Shown one piece after another: positions 45,362-57,089 of a stretch of DNA of 64,000 bases. Where the stretch lies: positions 310,001-374,000 of the forward strand of contig CBFFRP010000406.1 in the NCBI GenBank assembly GCA_965644295.1, in the 5' to 3' direction. The translations under genes and the position numbers were made by a program. The number at the start of each line of letters is the position of its first letter. Positions within the stretch are counted from its first letter, which is position 1. A model generated the notes under the pieces. It had not been told where the DNA came from and ran no database searches. It saw only the letters and a list, made by a program, of their open reading frames with translations. Source of the stretch: Paraphysomonas bandaiensis (taxonomy: Eukaryota; Chrysophyceae).

Positions 45362-46680
45362 AGGTATTATAGCTGGATATGACATCTTAGATGTGAATTG
45401 AGTACATAGGGATATAATGTATGTTCTCGAAAAGGGGAATAGGGTATGTTAAATTATTATTGCTATTTCTAGCGACATTCTATTTTAAGTACTGTGTTCT
45501 TAGTATTTGCAAAACGCTGTGGGTAATCCCTATGTTGTTTGAGAGCATAGGATGCATTGTAGTATAGCCTTATAGCCCCGTAATTAAACCGGTAGATAAT
45601 AACCAACCACATGATAATGACAGCTCATATGCATAATGGCATATGCATGTCATGGGAATAAGCAACATTTTATCCTTGGGATAATAAGGAGCATTGTTTC
45701 TCATCCCTCAGAGTCCGTGGTTAAATAATGCTATATTTTTTAACTATAAGTGCAAAGATATCAGCATAACTTCCTTGCTACATCATAGGACGCAAAATAC
45801 AGTTTCTCTACATGGGTTTATATTTATCTGATTATTATTCGCACTCAAACGCAATGTATATATTTTATTATTTTAACTGAAAATCATGAATTAAGCTCAT
45901 TTCACATCAGGCAGCATATGTGCAACATATAATACTATTCAAGGACTTCTTTGTCTACTCTTATATATAAACTGAGAAATTACTTCCTTGTATTCAGATT
46001 CGGGTGAGTAGCAGCTAGATAACACTTAGACACAAGAAAGTTAGATCCTAATTAAACAATATAAAAAGGTAATAGTCGTATATAAAAATGCGCCGTACCA
46101 AACTCACAGTGTCAAAGTATCGACTCTGAATGTTTTAATATATCAGACTATCAAAATAGTTTCTACATTCACTACGCATTCTGTGATTAGCATCACGTCA
46201 GCAAACGGTTAGTACTTACAATAGAAATGAAAAGTAACGGAAGCTTCACAGAGGAATGACCAACATTAGTATAATTTAAGCTTTTCTGTATTTGTGATGA
46301 CTGAAGTTATATAACTTGCCCTTTACAGTGCTCTTGATACGTGAAGCAATGGAATGACCTTCTCCTGTACATGTATATCTACTGCTGTATACACATGCCC
46401 AGCTCGCTGTCCACGACGCGGTCATTTCTACATAATATATATTTAGCTTTTTGGCTATTCAAGATACGGAATTCAAAATTTGAGCATACTTCACACAGAT
46501 TCCTTTGCAGGATACTTTTTTTGAGTGCTGTGTGTAATTCTATATGCAGCCCTACGTGTATGATATATGGAGAATAAAGAATAAGAAGAAGTCGAAGTGA
46601 CGAGAGACATACTTCATACTTCCTAATTGATAAGACAGATATACGTATATATACCATCAATGGGTTGAACGGTGCTGATC
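45362..46680. other. AT-rich intergenic region
   Basis: About 1.3 kb. No gene supported. CTACTGCTGTATACACATG near 46379 resembles the GTATAC motif seen before other genes and lies about 300 bp before the CXC gene. Confidence 0.45.
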
Positions 46681-49125
46681 ATGTCATCTGCACCTACTCA
46701 ATCTGGTAAGGCAGAAGCAGTGGATAAATTACGCACAGAGAGTCCGTGTCCTCAAGGTTCGTTTGTGTTGTTTTATTGTATAGAGCTGATCGCTTATTTA
46801 GGAATAGAGTCTCCTTCGAAAAATGGGATTCTGTCCACTACAAAGTCCTGGTGTTCGTCTCCATTTTCGAATCTGGTTGCGCTCAGTCCAGATGGGAACT
46901 CGTTTTCGTTTTCCCTGACAGATTTTTCTCCTGGAATGCCATTTTCCTCTCCGCGGTTAAGGTTTAATACTGATCATGGCAGCCCTCAGTCCTCATCTCG
47001 TGCACACGGAGACCAGTGTTCTTTTTCTCCCTCTTTGTTTTCTCCGTTTAATAAATCCTTGAAGTCGCATAAATTAGACAAATTATTTGATGGAGACTTC
47101 CTTGGGTGCGACTCGATTATTGATTCTGCCACCAAGTGCAACCCTGAGGGTATAGGATTATTGTGAGTAAATTATATATACGATTTTTTATAGTGTATAG
47201 TGCGTAGTAAGGCTTTAAGGAAAACTTGTGTTTACACTTATCTGAATGTCCTGGAAACTATGCTAATGTATTTCGGTGCAGTCAATTCGGCCTGCGAAAG
47301 TGTGACAGTTCCGATATTCACACGAGAGACAATATTTCACATTTACTCGGCACTCTGGATACGAGGTCTGACTGCATGGAGCTAGATACCACGAGTGGGG
47401 ATTCTCTTTTTACCGAGGATACGTCCAAACAGATTTTTGGAAGCCCAATGAAATGCAAGGAGAGTCGTGCCGTTGAACCTCGCGACATAACTACATTAGA
47501 TCAATCTCCTTCCTTCCGTCCACCCTTGTCGTCGTCAAAGAAGTCAATTGCTCCTCCGCAAACGACCCATCCTCCAGTGAAATTACCATCCATCAAGCGG
47601 GCACATGTAACTCCTGGCAGAAAATCACACAACAAGTTTTCTAGTCCGGCAGTGCTGAGTAAGGCGAAGCAACCAGCTAACATGTCACCAATGGACTCAA
47701 AGAGTCGATGTAACTGCAAGAAATCTAAATGTTTAAAATTGTGAGTAGGAAAGCGTATTCTATCACTGCTGTACAACATATGGATGGTGTATGCGAAGCA
47801 ATGTTCAATTTACATGGCGAAGTGATTGTAACTTGGTTCTGTGTTTATGACAGGTATTGTGAGTGCTTTTCAGCTTTACGGTATTGTATCGATTGTAACT
47901 GTACGGACTGTAATAACTGCAAGGAATATGAAGAGGTAAGTGCATGCGTATTTAGCGTACAGTACAGCATACGATATTTGTACAAATTACGTAAGGATAT
48001 ATGATGTTACCGCGAAGTATAGCAGAAAACATGAGACATGCCTGAATTTATGCACTATTGTGTGATATATGGTACGAATATTTAGTTCAGTTTCGACATG
48101 GGGTATCGCATAGATAATTTGTCATGACTAGTCTGACATAATATTGGTGACTCAGGTTCGTAGTGAGGCAATACAGGCGACTAAAGAGCGCAATCCCATT
48201 GCTTTCCACTCAAAGGTTAGTGATAAAAAAGGCCACCTGGCGGGCTGCAACTGTCAGCGTAGCCAGTGCTTAAAGAAGTATTGTGAGTGCTTTGAAGGAT
48301 CAGTACACTGCGGAACGAACTGCAAGTGCAAATCATGTGAGAATTACTCCGGATCGGCGGTATGTACATCATATATATACACGACGAAATTTGTAGTTGT
48401 ATTTTAGCGGTACTGATCAGTTGTATTTAGCTTGTCTAAGCGAAATATATGTATTATGAGTGTTATGTTTTGTATTACCGCTTCTTGTTAAATGTGGTAT
48501 CTTATTTGTAGAAACTTGAAGCAGCCAAAAATACAGCTCGGCAGAAGCGCGAGCGCTATGCTATAAAGTCAGAGTCGTGTAATACTTCTTCGGTTCCACC
48601 TAAGACAACTCATCTATCGACTACGACGTTGACTACCCTGAAGAAGTCGCAAGAACGATCTAGTTGCGTTTCAGGTGAGAGCAGCAGTCGAAACGGTTAT
48701 GATTTAGGTGGAGGTCAAGGTATGAGCTAGGGTCGTTTGAATGCATTGTGCCCTATATGTAGAATACTGAGTTTTGTATTGTTTTGGTTCTAATGGATGC
48801 ACATTCTCCGACTTTATTATTGTTCTGCTCATCTGTGATTCTCTCAGTCCCAGATAGTCTGTCAGAGCACTCTACAGTCGAGTCAATATCTTGCAGTATG
48901 AAGGATAAATTAGATGATGATTCCTCCCCATTCAAAAAGATACGAATAAGTAACGAGAAGGAGTCAGAGCCGAGGTATCCTTTCTTTGGCCCCCAATGTC
49001 CGAGAACAACTAAAGTTACTGCTCTGTGTTGTCTGGAGTACTTGGACGGCCCCAGTCTGTATGCTGTGTCCGTGGTGAATAAGCTCTGGAGTCAGGCTGT
49101 CATGGACGATGCGTTGTGGGAGTAG
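46681..49125 (+). CDS. LIN54/TSO1-type CXC-domain protein with C-terminal F-box-like segment
   Basis: Seven exons: 46681-46756, 46802-47149, 47212-47740, 47854-47935, 48156-48359, 48512-48674 and 48848-49125, about 559 residues; introns 45-220 nt. The N-terminal 300 residues are Ser/Pro-rich. Two tesmin/TSO1 CXC (CRC) motifs follow: [20 protein letters not shown] through NCTDCNNC, and GCNCQRSQCLKKYCECFEGS through CKCKSCENY. They are linked by RNPIAFHSK, the conserved RNPxAF spacer. This domain binds CHR-type promoter DNA in LIN54 and plant TCX proteins. The last 45 residues (TALCCLEYLDGPSLYAVSVVNKLWSQAV...ALWE) resemble an F-box, which would recruit SKP1/cullin ligases. Exon 3 start (47212) was chosen for frame; the other joins are supported by the motif. 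Confidence 0.88.
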
Positions 49126-49629
49126 GTATCGTGTAGTTTGTTCTTTTTATTATATTCTTCGTACACGGGTGTTACAATATTTGCCAACAAAGTAGACTGC
49201 AAACATTGCGGAGGAAATATAAGTCGTGACTGGGTGCCAGTCAGTGTGCACTAGTACATTGCTGGAGAATTATAGTTTATGTGTTTGTAATGCCGTATCG
49301 TAAGATGTACAGGACGTGGTGTTTTTAGTTGGTGATGTGTGTTCTCCGTTTATAAACACAGTGTAGCTAGCGATGAATGTGGTAATCAATGCATTGTCTT
49401 CATATTTTCCTTTAAACCAGGCTTGTAACAATGAATTGGATTTCCAACACATCATACATACATACATACACATGCATGCGTTTGCTGCAAATTAACGACA
49501 AATCTTGAGCATATATAAATTTCACCTAATCTTATAGTTTATTACAGACAGTACCATCTAGTTCTCATTATTGCTTGCGCTTGTAACAGAAGAGCAATAA
49601 CTGTACATACAAATGAATATTAAATTATT
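49126..49629. other. Intergenic region
   Basis: AT-rich with a CATACATACATACA stretch near 49449; no gene recognised. Confidence 0.5.
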
Positions 49630-50660
49630 AGGTTTTAAAAGTGATAATTTCAATTATTATTGGTAAATGTTGTCAATTAATTGCAATTATTTGGCTGGCT
49701 AAATTATATATAGCAGTAGTGAACATCTGATTTAGCAATAGGCGTGAAAGTGTCCGAACAAATGTAGCAAAACAATTTCTTAATTAAGTTGTGCTTAACT
49801 CTGATATCCTACTATTTGGCGCTACTGTAACGACTACGGGTGATTGAGTCTTGCCATCATGACTAACACATTATAACCTCTTAAATCACCCGTGCTTGTC
49901 ATTCCCAATTTTGCTACACTATGAAAGGTGAACTAGCCCGGATGCTTGACTTCAGTAGGCAGCCTTTGAGGTGGGCCCATGCATTCCCAAAAGCTTGTTA
50001 TTCGTCAAAGCCCAAAGGCGTTCTACACTCTAGTACACTCCCCTGTACTACACAAGCATTCGGCCATGAGTGGGTAGAGCATTATCTGCTGACTATATAG
50101 GCGGCTCACGTTGATTTCCCGAGAAATCTCTCCAGTACTTATCCCCCAGAACACCATGTAAAGGTGCAAACCCATTATCTGTTAGCATAGAAGTTTGGCC
50201 ATATATGATATATGTACACAGTCAAGTCATCATTTTACGAATCATAATTGTGTGAGACAGTATAAGGGTCAGTATACACTTTAACTTCAGCACGCAAGGT
50301 TATATAACATATATATATGTTCCGTTAAATCAGAAATGTATACGGCAGTGCTATTGAACCAAAAGAATGCTATGTAAAATAATATAACATGTAAAAGGTC
50401 GTTGGCACGTTGGCACCGCTTCGAAAAAATAGTAATAGTAGTGTAAGTGACGTTATGTGTATCCGTTAGGCCATTCGTGTACTTAAAGAAAGCGCAAAAA
50501 AGCACGCATCAAAGCATTTGTACAGCACTATCAATGCTAGTGAGAGGTTGTTTAGCAGGGCTAAGATTGTTATAACTGATTTTCGCTAGCGAATGACACC
50601 TAAACACCTTGAAATGTTGATATTTCTGTGTGAAAATCGGCATCGTTGGGATGAGATTAT
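49630..50660 (+). mobile_element. hAT remnant carrying a nested copy of repeat A
   Basis: The stretch 49636-49700 matches the subterminal part of the 41998-43338 hAT element in reverse (GATAATTTCAATTATTATTG ... TTTGGCTGGCTAAA). At 50510-50660 the plus strand reads STINASERLFSRAKIVITDF, a stop, then PKHLEMLIFLCENRHRWD, the hAT C-terminal dimerisation region. Between them lies repeat A. The order and orientation fit one degraded hAT copy into which repeat A inserted. Terminal repeats are not preserved. Confidence 0.55.
49709..50190 (+). repeat. Dispersed repeat A, copy 6
   Basis: From GCAGTAGTGAACATCTGATT, through AACTCTGATATCCTACTATTTGGCGC and GGATGCTTGACTTCAGTAGGCAGCC, to CCCCCAGAACACCATG. 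The final CTTTGTTGAGGG end is eroded and a segment around the GCACCAAGGTGC palindrome is replaced. Confidence 0.7.
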
Positions 50661-51209
50661 AGTTCAGAAAGTTATTCTAAACTATAGCAATATAATAAGA
50701 ATAGATGTCATCTTGGACAAAGACGACATCTGTTGCAGCAGTAAAAACATAAGATTGTGAAAAAATACGTGTATCGTAACAATTTAGGATGCTTATATTG
50801 CAGCAATAAGATGTAATTGTACTGATAGTCCTTCCAACCTGTTTATGATGGTTAAATCGTATTAACAAATCAGAGTATTCAAAGGATTAGGATAGTTTTG
50901 GGGATTGTTTGGACAACATACTCGAAAGAGTCTGATAGATAGGCTAGTATACAGATAGGATCAAGAACTTGATACAGATGAGGAGTTGATGGAGGTGCTA
51001 CGGTCAATATCAATGCAATAAAACTACAAACCAGACAGCCCACGATTCATGCAAGGAATAAGAAGGTTCCGATCGGGTCGACAAAACTATTTTTAGTTAC
51101 TAATGACAAGTTTTAGTAATACGTGTGATTTTACGAGATATGATACGTATAGTGCGATGGCATATAACATCAATGTGATGAGAAAAGCAAGCAAAGAGGA
51201 CATTATGTA
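50661..51209. other. Intergenic region before the pogo-type element
   Basis: AT-rich, no gene recognised. It ends with CATTATG and the TA target dinucleotide. Confidence 0.5.
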
Positions 51210-52788
51210 CAGTCAGTTCGCGTTATGGTGGATGGTGTGTACCATAAGCCATACTGTCCACCACAACGGCACCATCCACGATTAGAAAACCCGGGTTTTT
51301 GCTTCAAATAACCAGGTTTTTATAAAAAACACAGTTTTTGTCTTATAAAACCATGGTTTTCTACTGAAAACCCCTAAGTAAATGTTTAAAATATCGTATT
51401 CCACACTCTAGTTTGTAAAACTTTCTATTATCGCACTACAGATAAATAATTATGTAAAAAGCCTTGTTATTACGTGATAGGAATGCGCTGAGCTCTTAAC
51501 TACGTTGTTATAGTGTTGACTTAGGTCTTCGGACAGAGAAAAAATGCTGTATCGTTCGTTGTGACGAAGATTGGGTGCGCTCCTGTGAGTAGCATTTAGT
51601 CAATTCACAAGCGTTCTTGAAGAAATTGTAGTGAATAGCAGGAGCATTTTCACAACTACTTTGCATGGTGAAGTCGTATACTACACGCATTGCATCATGA
51701 AATTGATTCAAAGTTACTATAGATGAAGTGGTAGTAGTATCAACACTCGTTTCAGTTAGATCATCATCATCATCTACCGTAGCTGTTAGTGGAGAAATAG
51801 AAAAAGCTTCGAAGCTCTCCTTGGCTTCCTCGATTTCAGCTTCTACGACCATAGGGTCTCAGCTTTGGCGGGAAAAAACTAGAGTAATGTACGAAGGATA
51901 TAAGGATCTCTCAAAGTCAACATGAGAAGAGCAATTGTCCAGCAGAATAAGACATTTCTGTGATCCATATCGGCGCTTATACCAAGGATCAAATACCGAA
52001 TTGATCCACCATACAGTAATACGTCTGTCAAACCGTATAGTCTTACTCAATTCTGCCTCGCAGTACATTCCGTTGGGGGTTTTCCCATAATACAGCCCAG
52101 TTTGATCGGCGTTGAAAATTCTCTGTATTGGTACTTCATTAATTTCACATAATTCACCGAACTTCTGTTTGAACTCTTATAGCAACCGCTGCGTCAGCAT
52201 CGCTGATTTCATTAGCTTCTCCGTGAAGATGCACATGAACATAATTGTTCCGACTCTTCAACACATTACGTAGCCAACCAGATGAAGCTCGAAAAGAACT
52301 CAGCGCTTCTTCATCATCCGCATAGATTATCTATACAGTACAAAAATGTTAAGTATGAGCATATACTTGCTTCTTAGTATTGCTAACCTTTGCATAGTCT
52401 TAGCCTTCTGCTTCAGAAATTGCCAGCTCAACCCGCATTTATCTACTTTGTAGTGCTCCTGGCGAAAATTAATGTACTCAACAAGTTTTCTCTCCACTTT
52501 AGGAAATGAACCCTTCCTTTGCATTCATCTGACATCGCTACATACAGCAGACGAACAGATGCAGTGATGTAAGTATATGAGATGACTATATGATAATTAA
52601 TTGTACTTTTCTGTATATTGCCTACCAATTTTTTCACAACAATCCACCAAAATAGGGATTTTTATTTAAAACTATAGGTTTGTATATAAATCGGGGATTT
52701 TATACAAAAATCCCCGTACCAAGCCTAAATTCATCCACTATAACGGCGATATCCACCATACGTCGTCCACCATAACGCGAACTGACTG
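51210..52788 (-). mobile_element. pogo/Tigger-type (Tc1/mariner superfamily) DNA transposon
   Basis: 1579 bp with terminal inverted repeats starting CAGTCAGTTCGCGTTATGG at 51210 and its complement ending at 52788; about 23 bp match, interrupted only further in. A TA dinucleotide flanks each end (51208-51209 and 52789-52790), as expected of the superfamily, and CAGT termini are typical of pogo-like elements. Inside each end are AAAACC/GGGGATTT-type subterminal repeats. The minus strand carries a broken CENP-B-type transposase, listed separately. Confidence 0.88.
51508..52524 (-). pseudogene. CENP-B/DDE-type transposase, frameshifted and internally deleted
   Basis: Fragments in order on the minus strand: KGSFPKVERKLVEYINFRQE with LSWQFLKQKAK (HTH, CENP-B N-terminal type), then FRASSGWLRNVLKSRNNY (Tc5/CENP-B DNA-binding signature), then QRIFNADQTGLYYGKTPNG (first catalytic Asp of the DDE domain), then CLILLDNCSSH (second catalytic Asp). 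A stretch between the two catalytic blocks is shorter than normal, the frame shifts at about 52160 and again near 51860, and stops intervene. The last fragment is acidic and ends QRTIQHFFSV, which fits a PCNA-binding PIP box (Q-x-x-I-x-x-FF), a feature reported for pogo transposase. Not functional as read. Confidence 0.75.
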
Positions 52789-53279
52789 TATGTATGTATG
52801 TATGTATGTATGTATGTATGTATGTATGTATGTATGTATGTATGTATGTATGTATGTATGTATGTATGTATGTATGTATGTATGTATGTATGTATGTATG
52901 TATGTATGTATGTATGTATGTATGTATGTATGTATGTATGTATGTATGTATGTATGTATGTATGTATGTATGTATGTATGTATGTATGTATGTATGTATG
53001 TATGTATGTATGTATGTATGTATGTATGTATGTATGTATGTATGTATGTATGTATGTATGTATGTATGTATGTATGTATGTATGTATGTATGTATGTATG
53101 TATGTATGTATGTATGTATGTATGTATGTATGTATGTATGTATGTATGTATGTATGTATGTATGTATGTATGTATGTATGTATGTATGTATGTATGTATG
53201 TATGTATGTATGTATGTATGTATGTATGTATGTATGTATGTATGTATGTATGTATGTATGTATGTATGTATGTATGTAT
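52789..53279 (+). repeat. Perfect (TATG)n microsatellite, about 123 units
   Basis: 491 bp of uninterrupted TATG. It has no stop codon in any plus-strand frame, which creates spurious Met-Tyr-Val-Cys ORFs that fuse onto the following gene. It begins at the right edge of the pogo-type element and ends 85 bp before the dynein light intermediate chain ATG. Confidence 0.97.
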
Positions 53280-53364
53280 AGAAAACTATGCAGAGAAGTC
53301 CTTAAAGTACCACTACATTACCAGCCGGTTGTCGATTATTGTAAATACCAAACCTCTTGCTACA

Positions 53365-54763
53365 ATGTCTGCTGAGGGTGTTCAGTTTTGGGAGAGTCTA
53401 CTACAAGACAGTTCAAAGCGACTGAAGCAAATAGAGGGCACACTGCTGCTGGTGGGTGACAGTGAGGTGGGGAAATCAGCTCTATTGAAAACATTTTGCG
53501 AGAAAACAGGGTCCCGTCCTGAGAAAGAAATAGTGTCGTATGATTACTTCAATGTATATGATGAGGACCTTGAGTCTTCGTCGAGTGTTAATGTCTGGAC
53601 TCTCGATAGTAATACTTTCAGTTTTTTCGCTGACTATGTGTTGGATCATTGCAGCTTGAATAAGGTCATGTTATTATCTTTGTATGCGTGTATTGTTTGA
53701 TTTATATTTCAGTTGGTTATAGTGATAGCTCTGGACTTATCGAAAGACAATTGTAAGGCGTCGTTATGCAACTGGTTAGAAAGAACACAGGAGAAATTAA
53801 AAGAATTTATATTGAATAACGACAAGAAGTGTGTCACTGCAGAAAGTATTCCAATTCTTGTTGTGGGATGTAAGTCAGACTTACTTCAAGTAGACGAGGT
53901 TGATGGCCTGAAACGTGCAAAGCTGCTTCAGGGAGAACTTCGATCTATTTGCCTTTCAGGTTAATTCGTGTCTTGATGTATGTACCAACTAGCTAAAAGT
54001 GTTGTACAGTTCGAGCGGGACTAGTCTTTACCTCTACAATTCATGATGACGCGCATGTAAACATTGAAGCGTTACGCAGTCACTGTTCTTGTTTACTGGC
54101 ATCTGACTTCGATGGTGCGGTCGCGCGAAGTGGAAATGAAATACAGGTACTAGAAGGCAGCATGAGGTCGACTTATGTAATGTCTCGTGTAGGAAGGAAC
54201 CACAGATGTGTTCATTCCAGTAGGTTCCGAGGATACTCCTGAATTAATATATGCTGCAACTGGTGTGAATGTCACAACTGTGTCGTCTGCATCCATGAAG
54301 TCGAGCGCATCTCATCAATCAAAAAACGAAAAGGCTGCTCAAAATACTCAGAACTCTGTGGAGAACTCTTTGAGTGGCGCTGCTCTTGAGCAGCAGGAGG
54401 AAGAGTGGTTGCAGCAACTAATGGACAGTCTTGGTTCGCCTCCACAGCTGCCCGCATCTGCTGACTCTGAAAGTCTTTCTGCACTTTCAACCCCGTCACT
54501 TAGTGATGTAAGTACACGTCGCCCTGTAATCTGGCTTGAATGAACTGTAATATATTTAGTCTAAAAGTCGAGGCCCGCGACGATCAAGCGTTGCTGCTCC
54601 AACGTCCGCTGGCGAAAATGCTACAAAAAAAAGTAGGAAAGTTAGCGTCTCGAATAGTACAGGTGGCAGCAATACTGATACGATGCAAACTGGTGACGGC
54701 AATAAAGCAGTGCGTGGGTTCTTTGAAAATCTCCTCACTACGAACGCCTCAAAAAAGTCTTAA
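53365..54763 (+). CDS. DYNC1LI: Cytoplasmic dynein light intermediate chain
   Basis: Links the dynein heavy chain to cargo adaptors (dynein-1) or serves intraflagellar dynein-2. Exons 53365-53664, 53713-53959, 54010-54146, 54193-54507 and 54560-54763 (introns 46-52 nt), about 400 residues. The Ras-like domain has FWESLLQDSS, the P-loop GDSEVGKS at residues 31-38, LVIVIALDLSK, NWLERTQEKLKEF, and ESIPILVVGCKSDLL (NKxD-like). VRAGLVFTS and DVFIPVGSED close the domain. The tail is Ser/Thr/basic and disordered, except for a terminal VRGFFENLL at about residues 384-392 that matches adaptor-binding helix 1 of animal chains. The start at 53365 is the first ATG after the TATG array; upstream in-frame Met-Tyr-Val-Cys codons are array translation. 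Confidence 0.93.
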
Positions 54764-54872
54764 TTCTCACGTGTAGTTAATGCCATATGTAAAGCACACA
54801 TTTTCTACATTAGTACGAGCTTCGATACTGTTACTCTGCAATTGTAAAAATTGTGTTATGCGTTCTATATGT

Positions 54873-55100
54873 TAAGGTCTTTTTATTTAGCAATAGGCGT
54901 TAAAAACTCGTTCCGATATAGTGGCTAGTTGAATGCTAGATCTACTAGTTAGACCTCTACCCATAACTAATCAGCACAAATTCTATTGTCCTACTATTTA
55001 GCGCTACAGAAGCTGCTTGTGCGTCGCCGCAAGCACCAAGGTGCAACCACTTCCGTTCTTAATGTTGTTTGTGAGTTTCGCCCTGCTCGTGTGTCTGAGG
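54873..55100 (+). repeat. Dispersed repeat A, partial copy 7
   Basis: Near-identical to copy 1 at 2517-2735 over about 195 bp, with only scattered substitutions. It stops matching at about the same internal point, so copies 1 and 7 may represent a distinct subfamily. Confidence 0.8.
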
Positions 55101-55326
55101 ACTCACTGGCGCGTGTTGTCCGGGGGTCTCCCCTTGGGATAAGGTTCCGCCTGGCTCTGAGGTACAGGGTTCTGTATTAAGGTCCTGAGTGTACCGAGTA
55201 CTACTGTGCGCTGTACACGTACACCTTAACCTTGCATTGTTGCAACTCTACAGCTACTATGCCGCAACTTTGTTCATTACCAGCAGCAAACTTAATGCTA
55301 TAAGAGTTAGAATATAGTTTCCTGCC

Positions 55327-55440
55327 CTCAACAAAGTCGGGCTCGCACCTTTTTACTTTTTTTTTCGTGGCGTTTCGGGGGTTCGGGGATAGGGTTAGGA
55401 TATACTTCTCCGGAAAACTAACTTGAGCCTAATAGAAAAT
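55327..55440 (-). repeat. Dispersed repeat A, end fragment (copy 8)
   Basis: Begins CCCTCAACAAAGTCGGGCTC and keeps the CGTGG/TTCGGGGG and TTCTCCGGAAAACTAAC segments, then diverges. A T-rich run has expanded inside it. Confidence 0.65.
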
Positions 55441-57089
55441 GACATAACTGAACAACACTTTCACTCTATGCTTAGATTATAAGTAAGAAACATATAATAA
55501 ACTTATGATCAATGATCAATAACACTTGTCAACATCTATCATTTCCATACAATCTTAAATATCACAATATTATACGGTCAATATATTTCAGTTTCACTAC
55601 TACGATTTGTTCTCATAATACAGTTACCACTTCTGTGTTTTCTATTAACAATCACAACTCAAATAATACTACCATACGTTGCATTGGTACTAATTTCTTC
55701 TCTAGCTGCTGATAGGAAAAGTTAGACGTCAATATAGTAAGTACATGTACATCACACCTTCTATTCTCTCTTCATGTCTGCATAACACATGTGACGGTAT
55801 TCGATCAATGTCTTGACACACGCATGTCATGCATGTATAAGTACCATGAAAATGATGAATGTATAGTATATTTATACAATGTATATAGGTTTCCTTTGTG
55901 CAACTTGCATGGTCGACGTACTAATGTGGCACGATTGAACCATAATGGCTGGGATCAGAGGCATCAAAAGGAATAATACTGGCTGGACCTGTGTTCATGA
56001 GTGTATATCATAAGTATCAGGTTGGACCTCTTACCAGCAGTATTATTAGAGAGCAGACACGTGTTATGGTAAGCATTCAAAGCAGTCATCTATCTTTTAG
56101 TCACTTCTCAACGGTTAGTTTTTTGTACATTTCTGACGGAATACAGCCCAAATGGACAGTACTTCTGTATAAGACGGTTGTATAATGGGGTATGAAGTAC
56201 AGGAACAGTAGTATGATGGCAAGTACGCCCAGATGATTGGTCATTGTTGTATGCTGGAGACTCATTCGGTTTGCTTGTCTTCACAGGGTTCTGCGTGAGT
56301 GTTCAGAAAACCGATATATCCGCATAAATGATCAAATCTGTGGAATCTTTTGCAGAATATTGTACTAGATAGCTTCTTGTAGAACATGAATGATTCTTTA
56401 TGATTGCTGTCACTTCTCTGTTATGACGGGGTGTAAGGGTGTCCGCGAATGCTTGGGAAAAATTAGATTTTATATTGATTTTCTATCTAATGCAGCACCG
56501 GATATTCAAACCCCTGGCCTGGTTAAAAATTATGATCTCCACACGACTATTATTACCTTATCACAGCAAGATTGATTTTAGGGGTAACAGATTCCAAAGT
56601 TGTAGCGGATTCTTTCCTTTTACCCCCATTTTCAAACGGCTCAGATTGGAAAAGATCTAATAAATTTTCAGCTTTTGGTTTAAAGTGACGACGGGACACT
56701 GGCATTAGGGCTGACCGTAGGACGGAAGTGCTTTTACCACAGTAAGAGAAAAACAGGGCGTGTTGATAGTGAACTGCACAAAATGCCATGTCAAGGTGTT
56801 ACAGCATTGCTCTTAGAGGGAGCATTAAGTTTTGCCTGAAGTTTCAGTTTAAGGTTTCTGGATAATTACTGTTTATGAGATTAATAGAGCATTATGAATT
56901 AGATTATCTCAACTGAAAAAACAGTGATATACGAGGAATGAATATCACAATTTAATCGTGTAATTTGCGAATATATTGTAAGAAGCATCTGTATAGTATT
57001 AGTACATAAGAGTAGGGTATCGTACGTAAACATGCTAAGTATTAGAATTAATGAAAATATAACGTTTCTTTAATTGTCAACGTGGAGTT
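55441..57089. other. AT-rich intergenic region
   Basis: About 1.6 kb without a firmly supported gene. On the minus strand 56743-56553 there is a protein-like open stretch (SALMPVSRRHFKPKAENLLDL ... ESVTPKINLAVIR) preceded by a possible acceptor; it may be an exon of an unmodelled gene or a relic. Confidence 0.4.

Noticed and set aside
52789-53279. CRISPR or other spaced array
   Set aside because: Units are 4 bp with no spacers; it is a simple microsatellite in a eukaryote.
52790-53375. Three overlapping long ORFs of Met-Tyr-Val-Cys repeats
   Set aside because: They are the three reading frames of the TATG microsatellite, open only because the repeat lacks stops.
56553-56789. Minus-strand protein-like ORF as last exon of the giant gene
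   Set aside because: It would need an intron of over 450 nt, far above the local size; a nearer acceptor exists at 57126.
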